From Cristatella mucedo (lineage: Eukaryota > Bryozoa > Phylactolaemata > Cristatellidae), in assembly GCA_009760855.2 (NCBI GenBank), contig WPIO01000007.1:1476501-1540500 (forward strand): DNA of 64,000 nucleotides, written 5' to 3'. Positions 59,487 through 64,000 of the stretch are shown one piece after another; the stretch's first letter is position 1; the number at the start of each line of letters is the position of its first letter. A program made the translations under genes and the position numbers. The notes under the pieces were generated by a model. The model was not told the DNA's origin, searched no databases, and was given only the letters and a program-made list of their open reading frames with translations.

Positions 59487-61660
59487 TATGTCCAAATAAT
59501 AGTAATAATAACAAATTTGTATAGCACCCTCAGAAAAATTAATTTCTCTCTAGCACTTTACAAATACTGTAAAAAAGCACGATCAGATGACTAGTGCTAG
59601 CATGACCAATGTCAACACGCATAACATGGTTAGAGATGACATGCACAGGCTCAGCATGCAAATATGCTCAGTGATAACATTCACTGTCAGCACCCGTAAG
59701 CACACAAAGAACGAATCACGAGTACCCACTGAATACTGTGATAAATAGGTGTTTTTAGCTTCCAATTAACTGTAGTCAAGTCAGGGGATGTCGTGCCGTC
59801 AGTCAGAAGTGAGCTCCAGGCTTTGAGAGCATAGGAACTAAAGGCATGGTCTCCAAAGGATTTGAAGTTTGGACTAGGTGTGGGTAAACAGTTAGGTTCC
59901 GAAAAGCAGGTGGCACGATGCTGGTGGGGCAGTAGATCTGATAGGCAGGCTGGAGCCAAAGAATGAAGGGCCCTGAAAGTGAGCGACAAAACCTTAAAGT
60001 CAATGTGTTGCTTGACTGGTAGCCAGTGCAGGTCGGCGAGAAGTGGTGTGATGTGGCAACTGCGAAGCTCACGACAGACAAGCCTAGCTTCAAAGTTTTG
60101 CACCAACTGTAAGTGCGCGATTGCACATGCCGGTAGGCCAGCAAGCAGTGAGTTACAGAAGTCAAGACGGATGTCACAAATGCATTGACCAACTTGGATG
60201 TGATATCCTTGTCTAAATAAGCCCGAATTTTAGCACTGCTATGTAGATGAAAGTAGGCAGACTTGATTGTGGAGCTGATGTGGTCGTCTAGTCACTTTGG
60301 AACAGGACACCTAGATTTTGTGCATACACAACAGCAAATATGCTGGCAGAGCCGATTTTGAGCGTTAGCCTTTCCAATTTCTGAATCACACTTGGTTTGC
60401 CCATAACTAGTAGTTTAATCATCATTCAATTTAAGAAAGTTTGCTGCCATCCATGTGCAGGTGTCATCTATACATGCAGCAAGGGAGTTGAGAGAATTTG
60501 ACATGGTGGAGGGCTGGGACGGATTCAAGCAATAGTACAGCTGAGTGCAATCTGCATAGAAGTGAAAGCCTAGATTGTACTTGGCGACCACATCGGTAAG
60601 AGGGGTGAGAGTATAAACTGTGCCGAGAAGCCGGCCACGCACAGACCTCTGACGTACTCCATAATTCAGTGGTTCCTTGGATGATTCGTTTTCGTTCACG
60701 CCGATACTCTGGAGTCTCCCACTGAGATTGGACTTAAAAACCCCTTTATTGCAGGGCCAGTGATGCCCAGGCGAAATGAGAGGTGCTCGAGAAGGACTTG
60801 GTGATCAATGGTATCAAACACGGCCAAAAGATCAAGCAAAAACAGAGACCTCACCTAAGTCTGCATTCCTGAGAAGGTCGTTATAAACCATAAGCAATGC
60901 TAACTCTGTGTAGTGATTAGCTCCAAAACCAGTCTAGAATTTGCTTGCTAGGTTTGAAGTTTCCATGTACGAGTTCTGCGGGTCTGCCACAACTTGTTCC
61001 ATCGTCTTTGATAGGTTCGGTAGAAGGGAGACTGGGCAGAAGCGGATCAATTCTTTTTGGTCCGATGTTGCTTTCTTTTTTCTTTCTCTTGCAGGTGGCC
61101 TAACTACAGCCTTTTTGAAAGGGACAGGGTCATGCCATGAGTCTAAGGACAAATTTATTTTGTTAGTTATGCATGGCAGCAGCAGAGCTATGCATCGTAT
61201 AAGCAGGACAGTGGGTATAGGGTCTAGAGAACTACTAGCCTTCTTTGATTAGAGGATGAATTTCAGGATGAGGCCACTCTTGACCTTCTTGAAAGTAGAC
61301 ATTTGAGTTGCGACTGAATTGCAGGAGAGGAGTCTAGAGGGTTGAGATTGAGGGACAGGAGTCCAGAAGGGATGCTGCTAAGTTAGGCTCTCTGATCTTG
61401 CCTACCTTGCTGACAAAGAATCTAGAGAAGCGATTAGCTAGATTGCAGCCATGAGGGTCACGAGGTAAGCAGCTAACCTGGGAGTGATAAAGGAGACGGT
61501 TGATCAGCATTTTCGGATTGTGCATCTTTGATTCAGGATGGATTGATAATACTCACAGTAGTCCTCAATTGCCGGTCGATGGAAGTCAGTTCCGATCTTT
61601 TGTATCTTTTCTCAACCTTACACTTAGTAGACCTAGCTAGTTTTTAGTTTGTCTGCACTA
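59487..61660 (-). mobile_element. LINE-B copy, longest in the window
   Basis: About 2.2 kb on the minus strand. In order from the 5' side: FSRFFVSKVGKIREPN (61480), PVPFKKAVVRPPARE and CPVSLLPNLSKTMEQVVADP (RT N-terminus, 61150-60940), then a broken AFDTIDHQVLLEHL region, GFHFYADCTQLYYCLNPSQP (YADD altered to YADC), FLKLND, the C-terminal [15 protein letters not shown] block, and the 3' UTR with an (AAT)n tail at 59496-59512. Many stops, and the catalytic Asp change, mark it as dead. Confidence 0.88.
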
Positions 61661-62775
61661 AACTATAGATCGTCTGGGTGAGGGTGCACACTGTGCATTA
61701 GTCAAAGGTGCAAACTCGTTAAGCACGGCAGCTTGTGTCGTGTAGTAGCATTCTACCAGTGATGAGAGTTCGAAAGGGAGATTGAGCAGCAGGGACAAAT
61801 GTTTCTCTCACGGACAACATCGATGTCAAGGTTCTTGAGGTTTCACGGTTCACATGTGACTTTAGATGCGGACAAAGGCACACACTGTAGATTACACCGA
61901 CAGCTACTCCTATGTTTATGCTGTAGTGCGCATAGCTTGAGGCTAGCTAAAAGCTGGTTCCAAGACGTAGCGGGTCGAGCAAAGTAAGTACATATGCGCT
62001 GCATATAGTACAAAGATCTGATGTGGCATAGCAAACAAAAATGTCTGAGTTATACAGGCAAAGGATCGATCATTTACATATAGAGTCCGATAGCCTATGC
62101 TAACAATGCAAACACAGCATAAGCACACACCCAACTCAGTGCAGTGTGCCTCACATTTGCAGCAGGAAAAGGAAGGAGACAAAATTAATGTCACCAAGCA
62201 CAGTCAGATACAAGCAGCATCAACAGAGCTTAAGGAACAGAGCCAATGCTAACAAGCACCAGACCAAACGTCAGATACATGAGCAATGATGTTTTGCTAG
62301 GTCTCGTGTACAACCACTACAATGACATAGTGTAAGGCACTCCACAGCTGATAGTGGGTGCTTGAGCCAGTTATCATATCTAATGGCTGCACACAGTAAG
62401 CACCGTGCAACCGGATTACTGCATCACATTGACCCCTTCGAGTACATACCATATGAAGTTACACTTCAAACATGGCACTTGAAAAAACTACATTGACAAA
62501 GATCTCACATTCGATCTCGACCGACTGCTGATAAAAATAGCCTGCTAGCATCGGCAGTGTAGCTACAGCTGCTGCCAGCCACTAGCTAGCAGAACTGAAG
62601 ATCACACTTCGAAGGCATGGCAGCAACCCAGTTCAGCTGGGATCAAAAATGGACAAAGCTGCAACTGTCCATCCACAAGCTTAGTGGTCGAGTCCTGGCT
62701 CAACTCCAGCTGAAAGGGAAGCCTAGATGACAAGCCATTAATTAAACCTCTGGTCTACACTTCACTGACACATGA
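61661..62775. other. Right-flank sequence without features
   Basis: AT-richer unique-looking DNA, presumably KIF5 intron. I looked for the missing motor exons here on the minus strand and found none. Confidence 0.4.
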
Positions 62776-62778
62776 ACA

Positions 62779-62868
62779 TGCTTTGCAGCAAATGTAAAGT
62801 GCCTAGAAAGAGATTAAGTTCTCTGAGGGCGCTTTATCAAGTGCAATATTATTATTATTATTATTATG
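62779..62868 (+). mobile_element. LINE-B 3' tail
   Basis: AAAGTGCCTAGAAAGAGATT stem region and (ATT)n; nothing else of the element. Confidence 0.8.
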
Positions 62869-64000
62869 CTGACCAGGGGGGCTTCATTGGACAGAGTTAC
62901 TCTGCAGCCTACATCGGCAGCTGTTGAAACTTGTACTAAAGTTCCATTAGCACTCTACTAGCAGCACAGTTACAAGTTTCTTAAAACAGCCAAAGGCTCC
63001 TACACAGACGTTGGCAGCACTCGTGGAGAGGAGTTCTGTCGCACCACAAAATAGCTCCAAGACCACATCATCAGCCTACTTAACAAAGAGTAGTAAATAG
63101 CATCCAAACCATAGCTTATACATGCATCCACACAAGCAGGCAACAACGGAGCCACAAACTCAACAGAGGCTAATTATCGCAGGCTGCACTACATTAATCT
63201 TGACCAGAACAACTCTGCTTCCAAAGATTCGAGACCTCAACTCTTAAAAACTGGGAAGAACAGCCACTTCATTAAAGTCTGATGTTCATTTTGGCTCGGT
63301 CAAAAAGAGCTAGTTAAAGGGATGAACAAGGCCGACTGCAATCAATACACTATAGGCAGTGCAATGCTTGGCCTAATACATTCTAATAAATAAAAGTAGT
63401 TTTCCAGCGTCACCACGACTGCAAAGCCATACATAGGCACAGGCAGGCTTCAAAAATCTTCCAGCACACTTCAACTGACTCTTCCAGACAGCCTGGTCAG
63501 CTTACTGACAGCACTAGGCATGCGTTCTGTTTCACTGTGGGTCGTACTAGCTTCAAATGCTCAACTAGCGGTTGAAGCTATTGACTGCCAAGATCAGCAG
63601 CTCGGACTCTTGAAGCAATGCATTTGGCCTATCGGACCCTATCGACAAACCCGCAATTCGGAGCTGATTTGTACACGCGACATACTGAGAGTGCACTGAT
63701 CCGGTAGAACCTCTGTAAAAAGTCGGGGACGGTTTTGCCACGGTGACCAGCAGACAATTGGGAACGTGCATACTCCTTTAGCACTTTCGGTACCTGCGAC
63801 TCCTGCACAGTGACATCCACAGTGCAGCCGTAGAGTGTACAAGCAGTGGCGACAAGAAGTCCAATGGGTTCTACACCCAGCTTCCATAGACAAGCTAGAT
63901 AAAGCTAGTAAGCATCTGAGCCAGGGACAACGGGTGCCTAGCTTCAAGCAGACCACGCAGCTGTAGCCCTCGGTCTGCGCTGGCACTCGCTTCTTGCACG
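62869..64000. other. Right end, unassigned
   Basis: No firm feature. One minus-strand open stretch near 63650-63810 after a possible acceptor is discussed as a finding. Confidence 0.35.

Noticed and set aside
58922-64000. Missing KIF5 exons with the P-loop (GQTSSGKT) and N-terminus
   Set aside because: I searched the minus strand for these motifs and for YFEIYLDKIRDLLD and found none, so they probably lie past the window edge.

Overview
The window is animal nuclear DNA. Its genes are split by spliceosomal introns with GT..AG ends, some coding exons are GC-rich, and the introns and spacers carry (TA)n, (CA)n and (GA)n microsatellites, degraded LINEs, tRNA-headed SINEs and Tc1/mariner fossils. 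The conserved proteins are metazoan and the repeat content fits an invertebrate, but I cannot name the taxon.

Four protein-coding genes can be reconstructed, and splice phases agree at every junction I could check. (1) About 1.2-11.4 kb, plus strand: a C2H2 zinc-finger gene whose main exon encodes 11 tandem fingers; a tiny first coding exon about 8.3 kb upstream is in matching phase. (2) 17.8-23.9 kb, minus strand: OXSM, mitochondrial 3-oxoacyl-ACP synthase, in four coding exons. (3) 27.1-41.1 kb, plus strand: MMADHC (cblD), a mitochondrial/cytosolic cobalamin-trafficking protein, in five coding exons. (4) 42.1-58.9 kb, minus strand: kinesin-1 heavy chain (KIF5/Khc), 16 coding exons from mid-motor to the C-terminal IAK tail. 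The first ~140 motor residues, including the P-loop, were not found and probably lie beyond the right edge.

OXSM and MMADHC are divergent, with starts about 3 kb apart; MMADHC and KIF5 are convergent, with stops about 1.2 kb apart and 3' UTRs that may overlap. OXSM and MMADHC both serve mitochondrial metabolism (fatty acid/lipoate synthesis and B12 delivery), but nothing in the sequence shows that they work together.

The rest is mainly repeats. LINE-A and LINE-B (my labels) are two L2/CR1-like families with recognisable reverse transcriptase; LINE-B ends in (ATT)n. tRNA-headed SINEs occur with at least three tails. One SINE tail is nearly identical to the last ~125 bp of LINE-A, including the end of its ORF2, and another resembles the LINE-B tail. 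This looks like a set of SINE-LINE partnerships and is the most interesting system here. Other points of note are perfect hairpins made by local template switching, duplicated splice sites in MMADHC and KIF5, and a LINE-B copy split by an insertion that itself ends in a LINE-B tail.
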